In this document: in pieces, positions 49,173 through 60,288 of the stretch | Layout: each line of letters begins with the position of its first letter | How positions within the stretch are numbered: the stretch's first letter is position 1 | DNA from: an uncultured Clostridium sp. | GTDB taxonomy: Bacteria > Bacillota > Clostridia > TANB77 > CAG-508 | Direction of reading: 5' to 3' | Length of the DNA: 64,000 nt | Assembly: GCA_946500615.1 (NCBI GenBank) | Contig: CAMMWP010000001.1 | Span: 1-64,000 of the forward strand | The notes under the pieces: generated by a model | Seen by the model: only the letters and a program-made list of their open reading frames with translations | Told to the model about the DNA's origin: nothing | Databases searched by the model: none | Position numbers and translations under genes: made by a program

Positions 49173-49856
49173 TTATTTTTTATTCCTAAATACATTAATT
49201 GATTTACCATCTTTAGTTTTCCAGGTTAACCATCCATTATTAGCACTTCCAAGAACAACCCAACCAGCTGTACTAGGGGAATTACATTCAACATCTTTCA
49301 TCAATATTCCATTTTCTATTATTGCCATTCTTCTTGATTCTGGCATCCAATCTTTATCACAAGGAAGACATCTACTACCTTTTAATACAATGAATTTACC
49401 ATTATCAACTTTCATAGATGCTTTTGCAATTTGATTTCCATTACTTTTTTGAGAAATATAATATTCTCCATTAGGAACTAAAGATTTATTAGGATTATGT
49501 ATGTTTTCTTGAATCTCATCTGTTGCTGTATTAAAAGATTCTTCTTTACTTATTGACTTTGGAAAAATTTGTGTTCCCTCTAGTGATGAAAGTAATTGAA
49601 CTACTAAATCTACATTTACAGCAAATAATTCTGTATTTTCTATATTACTTTTTCTAAAAATCTCTTGTATAAGCGTTTCTTTTTCATCATAATCTTCTAC
49701 TTCTATAGCAAATCTTCTTTTTAATCCTACAATTTGAACATACCCATTATGCTCCAGATTGTACATACGTTGTTCGAAATTTTCTTTCCTTGTCTTTCCT
49801 ATTTTTACAAGTCCATCCACTATAGTCGTCATACAATAAATTACTCCTCTTGCCAT
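49173..49856 (-). CDS. GIY-YIG nuclease-like protein with DUF4357-like C-terminus
   Basis: GVIYCMTTIVDGLVKIGKTRKENFEQRMYNLEHNG; GKFIVLKGSRC... Confidence 0.7.
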   Translation of the reverse strand: MARGVIYCMTTIVDGLVKIGKTRKENFEQRMYNLEHNGYVQIVGLKRRFAIEVEDYDEKETLIQEIFRKSNIENTELFAVNVDLVVQLLSSLEGTQIFPKSISKEESFNTATDEIQENIHNPNKSLVPNGEYYISQKSNGNQIAKASMKVDNGKFIVLKGSRCLPCDKDWMPESRRMAIIENGILMKDVECNSPSTAGWVVLGSANNGWLTWKTKDGKSINVFRNKK

Positions 49857-49874
49857 TTATATTCCTCCTCTTAT

Positions 49875-52800
49875 TCATGCCAAATTCTCAGCATTCTCAT
49901 TTATTTCTTCAATATCTTCTCGAATCTCTTTAAATAAATCCACATCATTTCCAAAAAGCTCATATACTTGTCCAACAGTATTAAAAGGTTGCTCTGTTAA
50001 CTTTTCCATTTCTATCGTTCCATTTTTAACAACATAATCAACTAGTAATTTCACAAATTGTATTTGTTTCATATTCAGTCTATTTTCATTTATGTATTTG
50101 TAAAAAATATCACTTGCAACACTTTTATCAAGTCCAACTATATTTCTTACTGCTTTTATTACATTTGTATCTCCAAATGTTTCTGCATATTCTTTGTTAC
50201 TTCCTAATTCTTCGAATAGTATTTTTTCTAAATTTTCTTTTTCTAATTCAGTTAATCTTATATTATGTCTTATTTTCCATATAATGCTGTTTTCCAAATT
50301 ACCTGTTAAAAATTTTTCTAGTTTCTTTCTGTAATTTGTAAAGTTATTTCCTGTACTTACATATACATATTGTTCATCAATATCATTTAAAGTATCTTCT
50401 ATATCAATATATACAGGCGGTCTATTGTATGGATCTATAAATTGTATTAGGTCTCTTAATTCTTTTCTAATTTCTTCTACTTTCCAGAAATCTGCTTCTT
50501 TCAAGTAATCTGTTTCTGCTACTTTTAAAATTAATTCTTGTTTTTCTTTTACCTGTGGTACTGTCCCTAATTTTTCTAATTCAGATACTGTGTCTATTAT
50601 TCCATTCTCACATCTACTAGTTTTTTCTGTTCTAATTCTTTTTACTTGTAATTGATATAATAAATTGTCAAATCTTTTAGCTGATTCATTTTCGTCTGAT
50701 ACTATAAATAATGGAATTAAATTTTCTTTTATATCTGCTAAATCTATTGTAGATATATATACCCAATTTTCTTTTTTAGAAAATTGTTCTATATAATGAA
50801 CCTTTGCTTTTACCAAAAAGCTTTTTGTGTTTAGTTTATTTATTTCTTCAATAAATTCTTGTATCAATTCTTCTCTATAATTTTTAAATGCCTCATCACT
50901 TTGGTATTTTAAATTTTGTAATTCTACAACTAAATCTAACTTATATCCATATGTTCTTTCTGTCAAACTTATTTGTGTGTTTGCCTCTATACCTTTTGGA
51001 TTTTCAGAGAAGAATTCAAAATTTTTACAATAGTCAAATATGTAAAATTCTTTTTTATCTTCTCCTACTCCAAATAGATCCTTACAAAGTCTTGTTCCTC
51101 TTCCTATCATTTGCCAGAATTTTATTTTTGACTTCACTGGTTTGAAAAATACTAAATTTAATATTTCTGGTACATCAACGCCTGTATCTAACATATCAAC
51201 AGATACTGCAATTTGAGGAAAATCATCTTTGATACTAAAATGTTCTATTAGGTTTTCTTTATATTCCACTTTATTATGTATTACTTTTGCAAATTCACCT
51301 TTATACTCTGGATATAATTCATTGAATATTTCTACTATTCTTTCTGCATGTCTACGTTTTTTAGCAAATATGATAGTTTTTCCTAATTTATCTCCACCAT
51401 CTACTTTTAGTCCTTTTTCCATCAAAAGTTCTAATAATTTCTTTATAGTATCTCTATTGAATAACCAAGTATTGATTGCTGTAGCGTCTATTTCTTCTGG
51501 CATTTTTTCTTCATCATTTGCAAAGGCATTTTCATATTCTTCTTTTTCTTCTTCACTTAACTCTGCGTATTTAATACCTCTATCCATAAAGTCTGTACTT
51601 GTTTTTATAGTATGATAGTCTACTAAATATCCCTCTTTTACTGCTCTTTCATATTCATATGCAAATGTTGGTACATCATTTTCTATTTCAAAAAATCTAT
51701 ATGTATTTCTATCTACATCATTTCTTGGAGTTGCTGTTAAACCTACTACTAATCCATCAAAATAATCAAATATTGCTTGATATTTTTTGTATATGCTTCT
51801 ATGTGCTTCATCTACTATAATTAAATCAAAATGTCCTGGAGTAAATAATTTATTTCCTGTTCTACTTTTTGTACTATCTATTGCATTTATCATTGTTTGA
51901 TATGTTGAAAATACAATTCTTGAGTCTTCTGGATTGTCTACTGCACTTAATAAATTACAACAAGACATATTCGGCAATAACTTTGTAAAATTATTTTTTG
52001 CTTGTTTTACTAAAACTGTTCTATCAGCTAAAAATAATACATTTTTAACCCATTCTTTATCAGTTAATACATCTACTATTGAAATTGCTGTTCTTGTTTT
52101 TCCTGTTCCTGTTGCCATTACTAACAGTGCTTTTCTGTGTCCTTCTTCAAAAGTTTCACAAACACTTTTTATTGCTTCTAATTGATATTCTCTATTTGTT
52201 ATTTTATCATCTACAAATATATGCTCTAAACTTTGTCTGCTACTTCTTCTATTTATCAATAATTGTAATTCATCTTGTGTATAGAATCCTGCTACTTTTC
52301 TTGGTGGATAATTTACATCATCCCACATATATATTTCAAATCCATTTGTGTAATAAATAACCGGTCTTTGATGATATTCTTTCTCCATACAATCTGCATA
52401 TAACTTGGCTTGATTTTGTCCGACTTTTGGATCTACACTCGTTCTTTTTGCTTCAACAACTGCAAGAGGATAACCATTTTTACCAAATAATACATAATCC
52501 GAACGACCTTCTTGTTTATTATTTGGCATACCTTGTAATTTTAATTCTTCTTGTATATTTGTTTCAAAATCCCAACCAGCAAGTTTTAATTCTAAATCAA
52601 TATATTTTTTTCTTGTTTCATATTCAGATATATCTTTAACTTTAAATGCATAATTTTGCTTTTTGTTTTCTCTTGTTTGAGTTAGTTTTTTTCTTAACTC
52701 TTCATTTTCTTTTCTTGTTTCTTCTAGCTTTTTGTCTTTTGCTTCTAATTCTTGATATAGAGTTTCTCTTTCTTTTACTGCTAATACATTTACAGTTTGT

Positions 52801-53222
52801 TTTGGTAAAATATTTTCGTCAAATTCTTTTTCTTCAAAACTATCTGAATAACAATATGCTATCCAACAAGTAAAATTATATAAATATCTTAAAGCAAGAA
52901 TTGCCTCTTCTCTTGATATCTTTTTGTTATTATGTACTGCAAAATTTCCTAGTTTTATAACATATTCAATTTGTTTTAACAATTTTTCATCTATTATATT
53001 TTTAAATGTTATATCATGCACTAAAGCTGATAAATTATCATTGTATGGAATTCTTAAATCGTTATCATTAGTATATAGCCATTTTACTGCTAGTTCTAAT
53101 GCTCTTCTACTTAATATGCTACATGTCACTGTATTTAATCCTATTCCATTTTCTGCTTCACAACATGCTTCTGAAAAATTATTAAATATTTTACTTTGTT
53201 TTAAAAAATCAAAATTTGACAT
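49875..53222 (-). CDS. hsdR: Type I restriction R subunit (system 2) with DUF4145-like N-terminus
   Basis: LLVMATGTGKTRTAISI, VDEAHRSIYKKY, GLTATPRNDVDRNTY. Confidence 0.95.
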   Translation of the reverse strand: MSNFDFLKQSKIFNNFSEACCEAENGIGLNTVTCSILSRRALELAVKWLYTNDNDLRIPYNDNLSALVHDITFKNIIDEKLLKQIEYVIKLGNFAVHNNKKISREEAILALRYLYNFTCWIAYCYSDSFEEKEFDENILPKQTVNVLAVKERETLYQELEAKDKKLEETRKENEELRKKLTQTRENKKQNYAFKVKDISEYETRKKYIDLELKLAGWDFETNIQEELKLQGMPNNKQEGRSDYVLFGKNGYPLAVVEAKRTSVDPKVGQNQAKLYADCMEKEYHQRPVIYYTNGFEIYMWDDVNYPPRKVAGFYTQDELQLLINRRSSRQSLEHIFVDDKITNREYQLEAIKSVCETFEEGHRKALLVMATGTGKTRTAISIVDVLTDKEWVKNVLFLADRTVLVKQAKNNFTKLLPNMSCCNLLSAVDNPEDSRIVFSTYQTMINAIDSTKSRTGNKLFTPGHFDLIIVDEAHRSIYKKYQAIFDYFDGLVVGLTATPRNDVDRNTYRFFEIENDVPTFAYEYERAVKEGYLVDYHTIKTSTDFMDRGIKYAELSEEEKEEYENAFANDEEKMPEEIDATAINTWLFNRDTIKKLLELLMEKGLKVDGGDKLGKTIIFAKKRRHAERIVEIFNELYPEYKGEFAKVIHNKVEYKENLIEHFSIKDDFPQIAVSVDMLDTGVDVPEILNLVFFKPVKSKIKFWQMIGRGTRLCKDLFGVGEDKKEFYIFDYCKNFEFFSENPKGIEANTQISLTERTYGYKLDLVVELQNLKYQSDEAFKNYREELIQEFIEEINKLNTKSFLVKAKVHYIEQFSKKENWVYISTIDLADIKENLIPLFIVSDENESAKRFDNLLYQLQVKRIRTEKTSRCENGIIDTVSELEKLGTVPQVKEKQELILKVAETDYLKEADFWKVEEIRKELRDLIQFIDPYNRPPVYIDIEDTLNDIDEQYVYVSTGNNFTNYRKKLEKFLTGNLENSIIWKIRHNIRLTELEKENLEKILFEELGSNKEYAETFGDTNVIKAVRNIVGLDKSVASDIFYKYINENRLNMKQIQFVKLLVDYVVKNGTIEMEKLTEQPFNTVGQVYELFGNDVDLFKEIREDIEEINENAENLA

Positions 53223-53243
53223 ATTTTACTCCTTATTCATTTA

Positions 53244-54347
53244 TTATCCAAAGTATTTATTCATTAAACTTTCTTGTAATTCTTCTGTTTCTTTTAGACT
53301 TTTTTCTATTATAAATTTTTGCTTGCTGATTTGTTCAACAAAGTTTGCAAATTTATTTTGTAAATTAATTGGTGGAATTCCAATTTTATAATGTTTAAAA
53401 AACTTTATTGGTACCCTTTTTTGTCCAGCACTTCCTGTCATATTCATTTCTGCTTCTTTTCTAAAAGAATCTAATGTAGTTAATGTATATAACCAAATAC
53501 TATTAATTTTTTCTTTTGGCCTTAATACATGAAATTCTGTTGAGCCAAAACCAATATTATTTTTTAACCCCTTGGCAATCGCACCTTTCCCATTCTCCAT
53601 ACATGGTGTTATTTTTGCAAATAAAACATCCTTTTCAATAAAATATGAAAATCCCGACTTTACATCATTCAAAAATCTAATCTCTCTCGTATCTATATCG
53701 CCTTTTTCAGATACAGCTTGCATTGGAATAAATGACACTTCGATATTATTGATATTAGAAATCTCACTTTTTTGAGGATTTAATATACAAACCTTTCCTA
53801 TTTCGTCAATATAACTCCAATTCTTATCATTCTTCTTTAAATCTCCAAATGTCTCTACAAACTGTGATTTAATAAGTGCATCTAATTCTTCTATTTGCTT
53901 TTTTCTTAAATCTATTATTTCTTGAACTTTATCTAATTGATTAACTATACACTTTTGCATATTTATATCAATTAGTTTTAATTCTATATTAGTTAAATTT
54001 CCTAATTTTATATATTTTATAACTCCACCTATTGCATTTTTTCTTAATTTTTCAATATTACTACTAATTAGATAATATAAATATTTTGTATTTAATATAT
54101 TTTTATTTTTTGTCTCTATTATATATGTTCTTTGATATGCATCAAATTTACCATTATAATATTTAACATTTAAATCTCCATTTCCAGCAACTAAAACACA
54201 TTCACAGTCATAAGAATAATCATTTATTCTTAATGGCTCATTTGAACAAGTAAAAAAAGGATATTTTCCGTTTATATTTGAGGCATTGGCATCTAATTTT
54301 CCTGTTCTTATTCTAACATATTCCCCTAAATTAACTTCCTCCATCAC
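53244..54347 (-). CDS. hsdS: Type I specificity subunit S (system 2)
   Basis: Two TRD-like halves and coiled-coil spacers. Confidence 0.92.
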   Translation of the reverse strand: MMEEVNLGEYVRIRTGKLDANASNINGKYPFFTCSNEPLRINDYSYDCECVLVAGNGDLNVKYYNGKFDAYQRTYIIETKNKNILNTKYLYYLISSNIEKLRKNAIGGVIKYIKLGNLTNIELKLIDINMQKCIVNQLDKVQEIIDLRKKQIEELDALIKSQFVETFGDLKKNDKNWSYIDEIGKVCILNPQKSEISNINNIEVSFIPMQAVSEKGDIDTREIRFLNDVKSGFSYFIEKDVLFAKITPCMENGKGAIAKGLKNNIGFGSTEFHVLRPKEKINSIWLYTLTTLDSFRKEAEMNMTGSAGQKRVPIKFFKHYKIGIPPINLQNKFANFVEQISKQKFIIEKSLKETEELQESLMNKYFG

Positions 54348-55879
54348 ATCATTTCCTCCAACTCTTTCAATTTTTGTTGGATTTCATCTTCCATATCAAT
54401 AACTCTTTTTAAAATAATTTCTGGCTTTTCATATTCTTTCTTTTCAACAACTATTTCTTTATATTTATTAATAGATAAATCATAATCATTTTCTACTATT
54501 TCTTCTTTTGTTACAAAGAATGATTTTTCTGTTCTTTTTCTGTTTTGTTCTTCTTCTGATTCTCTATTGTTAAATCTTTTTATAATATCTGAAATATCAT
54601 TTTCTTTTACAGGTTGTCTTTGGTCATCTAAACTAAATCCATCTGCTGTCATATCATAAAACCAAACTCTATCTGTTCCACCTTGTGTTGTTTTTGTAAA
54701 TATCATTATTGCTGTTGAAACTCCTGCATAAGGTTTAAATACTCCGCTTGGCATTGAAATAATTGCTTCTAATTTATGATTTTCTATTATTTCTTTTCTA
54801 ATTGCTTTATGCGCATTTGAACTTCCAAATAATACACCATCTGGTACTATTGAAGCACATCTTCCCCCTATTTTTAATATTCTTAAAAATAGTGTTAAGA
54901 ATAATAATTCTGTTTTTTTAGTTTTAGTAATTGCTAATAAATCTTTTGATGTTCTTTCTGCATCTATTGAACCTTTAAATGGTGGATTTGCTAGAACTAA
55001 TGAATATTTTCCATTATCTTCATTGTCTTCTGATAGAGAATCTTTATATGTAATATTAGGATTTTCTATACCATGTTGCATTAAATTCATTGCCCCAATT
55101 CTAAGCATTGTTCTATCCATGTCAAATCCATAAAACATTGTATTATTAAAATGTTCCAATAAATTATTTTGTAAAAATAAATCTCCTTTATTTTCTCTTA
55201 AATATTCTCCTGCTGCAACTAAAAAACCTGCAGTACCACATGCTGGGTCTACTATTATATCTTCTGGTGTTGGTTTCATTAATTCTACCATCATTTTGAT
55301 AATGTGTCTTGGCGTTCTAAATTGCCCATTTACACCTGCTTGACTTAATTTAGATAACAAATATTCATATACATCACCTTTGGTATCTTTATCTTTCATT
55401 TCTAGCTTGTCCATTGCTGTTACTACTTTTTGTAACATAATTGGTGTTGGTATTATAAATATTGCATCTTCCATATATTTTGCATAAGCAGATTCTTTGT
55501 CTTTTCCTAAATTTTTAATAAAAGGAAATACTTTTTCTTGCATTATCTTAAACATTTTCTCTGCTGGGTAATCTTTAAATTTACTCCATCTACAATTTTG
55601 ATGTTCTTTATCAAATATTCTTTTACTTGTTATTCCTAGCATAACATCATTATTTTCGTGCGCTATTTCTATATCATCTAATCCTTTTATAAACAAAAGG
55701 TAGGTTATTTGTTCTATTACTGTTAGCGGGTTCGTTACTCCACCTTCCCAGAAATTATTCCACATTCTATCTATTATACTTTTTATTGCACTATCCATTT
55801 TTGTTCCTCCAATTATTTCTATATACTTTATACCATAAAACGACTTTTTTCTCAATGATTCTGTGTTATTTTTTTCCAT
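54344..55879 (-). CDS. hsdM: Type I methyltransferase M (system 2); start likely MDSAIKSIIDRMW
   Basis: GQFRTPRHIIKMMVELM, DPACGTAGFLVAAGEYL, LANPPFKGS. Confidence 0.95.
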   Translation of the reverse strand: MEKNNTESLRKKSFYGIKYIEIIGGTKMDSAIKSIIDRMWNNFWEGGVTNPLTVIEQITYLLFIKGLDDIEIAHENNDVMLGITSKRIFDKEHQNCRWSKFKDYPAEKMFKIMQEKVFPFIKNLGKDKESAYAKYMEDAIFIIPTPIMLQKVVTAMDKLEMKDKDTKGDVYEYLLSKLSQAGVNGQFRTPRHIIKMMVELMKPTPEDIIVDPACGTAGFLVAAGEYLRENKGDLFLQNNLLEHFNNTMFYGFDMDRTMLRIGAMNLMQHGIENPNITYKDSLSEDNEDNGKYSLVLANPPFKGSIDAERTSKDLLAITKTKKTELLFLTLFLRILKIGGRCASIVPDGVLFGSSNAHKAIRKEIIENHKLEAIISMPSGVFKPYAGVSTAIMIFTKTTQGGTDRVWFYDMTADGFSLDDQRQPVKENDISDIIKRFNNRESEEEQNRKRTEKSFFVTKEEIVENDYDLSINKYKEIVVEKKEYEKPEIILKRVIDMEDEIQQKLKELEEMM

Positions 55880-55953
55880 TTTACAAATTTAGTATGTATT
55901 CGTATTTATAATATATCATTAAATAAAATTGATATAATTATCATATTTTATAT

Positions 55954-56122
55954 TGAGAACAAATCGGAAAGCCTTAACATTTGTGCAATCTTTAACTTTT
56001 CTCTTTGGCTTTCCGTAAATTTGTTCAGCGCCAATTTTACGTATGTAAAATTGTGTGCAATCGTTAGAGCGAAGCGTTTTTTATACAATAGGAAAGGGTT
56101 ACTTTCCTATTGTATAAAAAAT
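55954..56122. repeat. Modular hairpin repeat (copy 2), direct repeat of 48774-48935
   Basis: Same order and orientation of the three hairpin modules, high visual identity. Confidence 0.9.
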
Positions 56123-56165
56123 AGCCTGTATCCTTTGACACAAGCTATTTCAAACAATTTCTCAT

Positions 56166-56241
<76 letters not shown>

Positions 56242-56785
56242 ATATAAAATTTACAAATACAATTATACTACTAACAACACACGATGTCAACACAATTAAG
56301 GCAAAAAAATCATTTATGTAGAAAAAAACTCACTTAGTCACATAAAATCCTTGCAATATTCAGTAAGCAAACCAAAATATAAAACGCACATACAAATATA
56401 AAAAATACAATCATTTCCAACAAAAATATCACACTATATAGTATATTCCCAAAAGCCAAAAATATTCCTGCTCAAAATAAATTAAAGCAAAAAAATTAGA
56501 TTCAAATAATTCTCTTATATTTTTTTACCAACCAAGCCTTGTAATAAGTATGCTAATGCAAAATCATAGTATATAAATCTTTCATATGCCGTTAAGTAAA
56601 AAATACTAAATTATACAAATTTTCGAAATATTGTAAGAACATTCTTTTATTCTATAAAAATTTTTAAAAAAATATACATTTCCATCCAATTATGATATAC
56701 TAACCTTAATAAAAAATAATCAATAATAACTTAACTTATTAAAAAATATGCATAACTTTGATTATTTATATTATATTAGAAAGGA

Positions 56786-57175
56786 TTGATAACTATGAAA
56801 AACGAACTAATCATAAAGAAATGTAAATCATGCGGAGCAACTGTAAAAGTTATAGAAGACTGTAACTGTAACAACTGTGGAATTATTTGTTGTGGAGAAC
56901 CTATGGAAATTTTAGAACCTAATTCTGTAGATGCTGCTGTTGAAAAGCATGTACCGACCTATCAAAAAATAGAAGATGAAATATTTGTAACAGTAAATCA
57001 TGTAATGGAAAAAGAGCATTTTATCGAATGGATATCTTTAATATCAGATAATAAAGAATATACTGTAAAATTATATCCCGAACAAAATGCTGAATGCCGT
57101 TTTCCATATATTGCTGGCTCTTGCATCTATGCATATTGCAATAAGCACGGTTTATGGAAAAAAGAAGTTGAATAA
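56786..57175 (+). CDS. Desulfoferrodoxin-family protein
   Basis: CGEPMEILEPNSVDAAVEKHVP; EHFIEWI; YCNKHGLWK. Confidence 0.9.
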   Translation: MITMKNELIIKKCKSCGATVKVIEDCNCNNCGIICCGEPMEILEPNSVDAAVEKHVPTYQKIEDEIFVTVNHVMEKEHFIEWISLISDNKEYTVKLYPEQNAECRFPYIAGSCIYAYCNKHGLWKKEVE

Positions 57176-57237
57176 TATGCTATGATTTTATAGTTATCAT
57201 ACAATCATATCGTTCAACCAAGTGTAAACATAATTAC

Positions 57238-57320
57238 ATATAAAAGAAAATAGATCTTGATGTAGCATCTATACATATACATCATTGTTGCTTAGATGCT
57301 ACCCTATTTTCTTTTATCAT
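57238..57320. terminator. Bidirectional terminator
   Basis: AAGAAAATAG..GTAGCATCT..AGATGCTAC..CTATTTTCTTTT. Confidence 0.65.
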
Positions 57321-57324
57321 TATT

Positions 57325-58356
57325 TTATACAATTTCATCTGTTTTCTCATTTTCAACACATTCTACTACTTGCTCTCCAATATGAGCTATTAAATCGCTT
57401 GCCTCTGAAATCCCCTTTGTAAACACACCAATCAAATATGTATCTTGTCCATATATTATGCCATAATCATGAACATATCCATCATAAGATCCATATTTAT
57501 GTGCGACATCATATTGTGGCAAATTTTCTTTTAAATAGGCTCCACCAGAAGATTTTTTCATATAGTCGATTAATTGACTATATCTATCTGTATTCTGGTA
57601 TAAATATTGTAATACATCGTAATAATATTCCGCATTCGCTATATTAGATGTATAAAATTCATCTGACAATTCAATATCTGTATATTTTGTTATTTCTTCT
57701 TTGCATTGTCTATATCCTAAATTATGTACTAAAATATTTAATGCTGTATTGTCACTATTGACAATGGTTTGTTCTAAAAGATATGAAATCGGTATGCTGT
57801 CACCTACAGAATAATTTGCCGCCGTACTTCCATCACCAGCTTCATAATCTCCACTTTTATATACAATTGTATCTGACAAATTTAGTTTCCCTTCATTTAT
57901 TTTGTCATAATATAACATTGCTACTGGAACCTTTATAGTACTTGCAGCTGTAAAATAGGCATTTTCATTGTAAAAATAATATTTCTTTTTATCCATATTA
58001 TAGTAGAAAAAATAAAAATTACTTTCATCTAGATAATTGTCTGATTGAATTTTGTTAATTAATTGTTCCACTTCTGTATCTATGGTTTCTTCTATGATTT
58101 TTTCTTCGTTATCTTTTGCTTCTTCTATGCTTATATCTTGGGCGGAAGTCTCTATACTTTCTTGTGCTTGCTTGTCATTTTCTTGATTATGTGTTCCTGC
58201 TTTATTTTTAGTTATGAAATATATTACACTTCCTATAATCATCAATAGTATAATGATTCTTGTTATGAAAATTTTGAAATTAATCTTTATTTTTCTTTTT
58301 TGAGCATGTTTTCCTTTTTTATTCATCTTTAATCTCATTCCTTTCAGTAGACACAA
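57325..58356 (-). CDS. Class A beta-lactamase-like serine hydrolase (membrane-anchored)
   Basis: ASTIKVPVAMLYYDKI; NSDNTALNIL; KYGSYDG. Confidence 0.8.
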   Translation of the reverse strand: MCLLKGMRLKMNKKGKHAQKRKIKINFKIFITRIIILLMIIGSVIYFITKNKAGTHNQENDKQAQESIETSAQDISIEEAKDNEEKIIEETIDTEVEQLINKIQSDNYLDESNFYFFYYNMDKKKYYFYNENAYFTAASTIKVPVAMLYYDKINEGKLNLSDTIVYKSGDYEAGDGSTAANYSVGDSIPISYLLEQTIVNSDNTALNILVHNLGYRQCKEEITKYTDIELSDEFYTSNIANAEYYYDVLQYLYQNTDRYSQLIDYMKKSSGGAYLKENLPQYDVAHKYGSYDGYVHDYGIIYGQDTYLIGVFTKGISEASDLIAHIGEQVVECVENEKTDEIV

Positions 58357-58569
58357 ATCTGGTTTGAAAAGAATTAAATTTTAAGCATAACAATAGTGGG
58401 CTTTCTTAAATATTTTCTTTGTCTATAATATTGAGAGCTCGCGTCATTGTTCGGTGTTAAATTTCAAATGATGGTTGACAATGCCAAAATTGTCATTATT
58501 TTTCAACCGTATGCTCCATTTCGTGTAAATTAACTTCATTATATCACAAAAAATTTATATTTGAATATT

Positions 58570-59511
58570 TTATCTTAAAAAACCATGAATAATTTCCTCT
58601 TCTGCTTCTTTTTCAGATAATCCTAAAGTCATTAATTTTGTTAGCTGTTCTCCTGCTATTTTCCCAATAGCTGCTTCATGAATAAGGTTTGCTTCTACAT
58701 TGTTAGCTGTTATTTCTGGTGTTGCTGTAACAATTGCACGATCTTTTATGATAGCATCACATTCACTATGTGCAAAACATTTCTCATTCCCATAAATTTT
58801 AGAAATAAATTCTTGTTTTGAGTTTTCTGTTGCCACAGATCTTGACGTCACATGTGTACTAGCATTTTCTCCATTTAATTGTACATCAAATATTGTTTTT
58901 GCATATTGCTTTCCATCTGTCATAATTTTTTCAGTAACAACAAAGTTTGTGTTTTCAGATAAAATGCCTTTGGTTTCTCTAATAGTTGAACTAACACCTT
59001 TTATCTGTACACTTTCCATTTCTAAACTACTACCATTTTTTAAATATACTTCTGTAACTGGGTTTAATATTCTTTTTCCATCTCCGTTTCCTTCTCCATA
59101 ATGTTTTTCAATATATTTTACTTTTGCTCCTTCTTCTAAATAAAATCTATGAATTCCATCGTGCTGAGAGTCTTGATGATGGTCATTATGAATACCACAT
59201 CCAGCTATGATAATAACATTTGCATTTTTTCCAATATAGAAATCATTATACACTAAATCTTTTAATCCACTTTCTGTAATGATAACTGGTATGTGGATAA
59301 ATTCAAATTGCGTATTTTCTTTTACATGAATATCGATTCCCGATACATCTTTTTTTGTAATAATATTAACATTAGGCGTTACTTGTCTTTCTATTCCTTT
59401 TCCATTCTTTCTGATATTATATGCACCTTTTGTCATATTCTCTATATTAGAAACTTCGTTTAATAATTGTTCATCTATTTTATTTAAATTTTCTAATTCC
59501 ATTTTTATCAA
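58570..59511 (-). CDS. SufB/SufD-family Fe-S assembly scaffold
   Basis: SRSVATENSKQEFISKIYG; HSECDAIIKDRAIVTATPEI. Confidence 0.85.
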   Translation of the reverse strand: MIKMELENLNKIDEQLLNEVSNIENMTKGAYNIRKNGKGIERQVTPNVNIITKKDVSGIDIHVKENTQFEFIHIPVIITESGLKDLVYNDFYIGKNANVIIIAGCGIHNDHHQDSQHDGIHRFYLEEGAKVKYIEKHYGEGNGDGKRILNPVTEVYLKNGSSLEMESVQIKGVSSTIRETKGILSENTNFVVTEKIMTDGKQYAKTIFDVQLNGENASTHVTSRSVATENSKQEFISKIYGNEKCFAHSECDAIIKDRAIVTATPEITANNVEANLIHEAAIGKIAGEQLTKLMTLGLSEKEAEEEIIHGFLR

Positions 59512-59572
59512 TCCTTTGCTTATTTTTTCAATTTTGTTTTTATATCAACTTTAGCATATATTATTTCCCTCT

Positions 59573-60286
59573 TTAACAATTTGTATTTATTTTACAACAA
59601 CCTTTGCTTTTAATATCTTCTTTCAAAATTTCTTTACTTGTACCAATCTTTTGTATTTTTCCTGATTTCATTAATATGATTTCATCTGCAATTTCTAAAA
59701 TTCTTTCTTGATGAGAAATAATGATGGTCGTACCTTTTGTTATTTTACTCATTGTTTGAAATACATCGATCAAATTATTAAAGCTCCATAAGTCTATTCC
59801 TGCTTCTGGTTCATCAAATATGGTTAATTTTGTTTCTCTTAATGCTACTGTCGCAATTTCAATTCTTTTTAATTCTCCTCCCGATAATGAACCATTCACT
59901 TCTCTATCTACATATTCTTTTGCACATAATCCAACCTTTGCTAGTGCATCGCAAGCTTCTTTTTTCGTTATTTTTTTATGTGCTGCTATTTTTAGTAAAT
60001 CATATACTGTAATTCCTTTAAATTTAACCGGTTGTTGAAATCCAAAACTAATTCCCAATTTGGCTCTTTCATTGATTTCCATATTGGTAATATCTTTTCC
60101 GTCAAAAATAATTTTTCCCGAATCTGGCTTTTCTATTCCCATAATCATTTTTACTAAGGTAGATTTTCCAGAACCATTTGGTCCTGTTATTGCAATAAAT
60201 TTTCCTAATTCTATCTTTAAATTTACATTGTTTAATATTTTCTTATTATCTCTTTCAAAACATATATTTTCTAACTCTAGTATCAT
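59573..60286 (-). CDS. sufC: SufC-like ABC ATPase
   Basis: ITGPNGSGKSTLVKMIMG; GSLSGGELKRIEIA; IFDEPEAGIDLW. Confidence 0.92.
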   Translation of the reverse strand: MILELENICFERDNKKILNNVNLKIELGKFIAITGPNGSGKSTLVKMIMGIEKPDSGKIIFDGKDITNMEINERAKLGISFGFQQPVKFKGITVYDLLKIAAHKKITKKEACDALAKVGLCAKEYVDREVNGSLSGGELKRIEIATVALRETKLTIFDEPEAGIDLWSFNNLIDVFQTMSKITKGTTIIISHQERILEIADEIILMKSGKIQKIGTSKEILKEDIKSKGCCKINTNC

Positions 60287-60288
60287 AA

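Noticed and set aside
48698-49210. Minus-strand ORFs 48698-48937 and 48989-49210
   Set aside because: They are translations of the hairpin repeat modules, without RBS support or recognizable domains.
56021-56122. Hairpin cluster as a second tRNA or rRNA fragment
   Set aside because: No cloverleaf; it matches the dispersed repeat modules instead.
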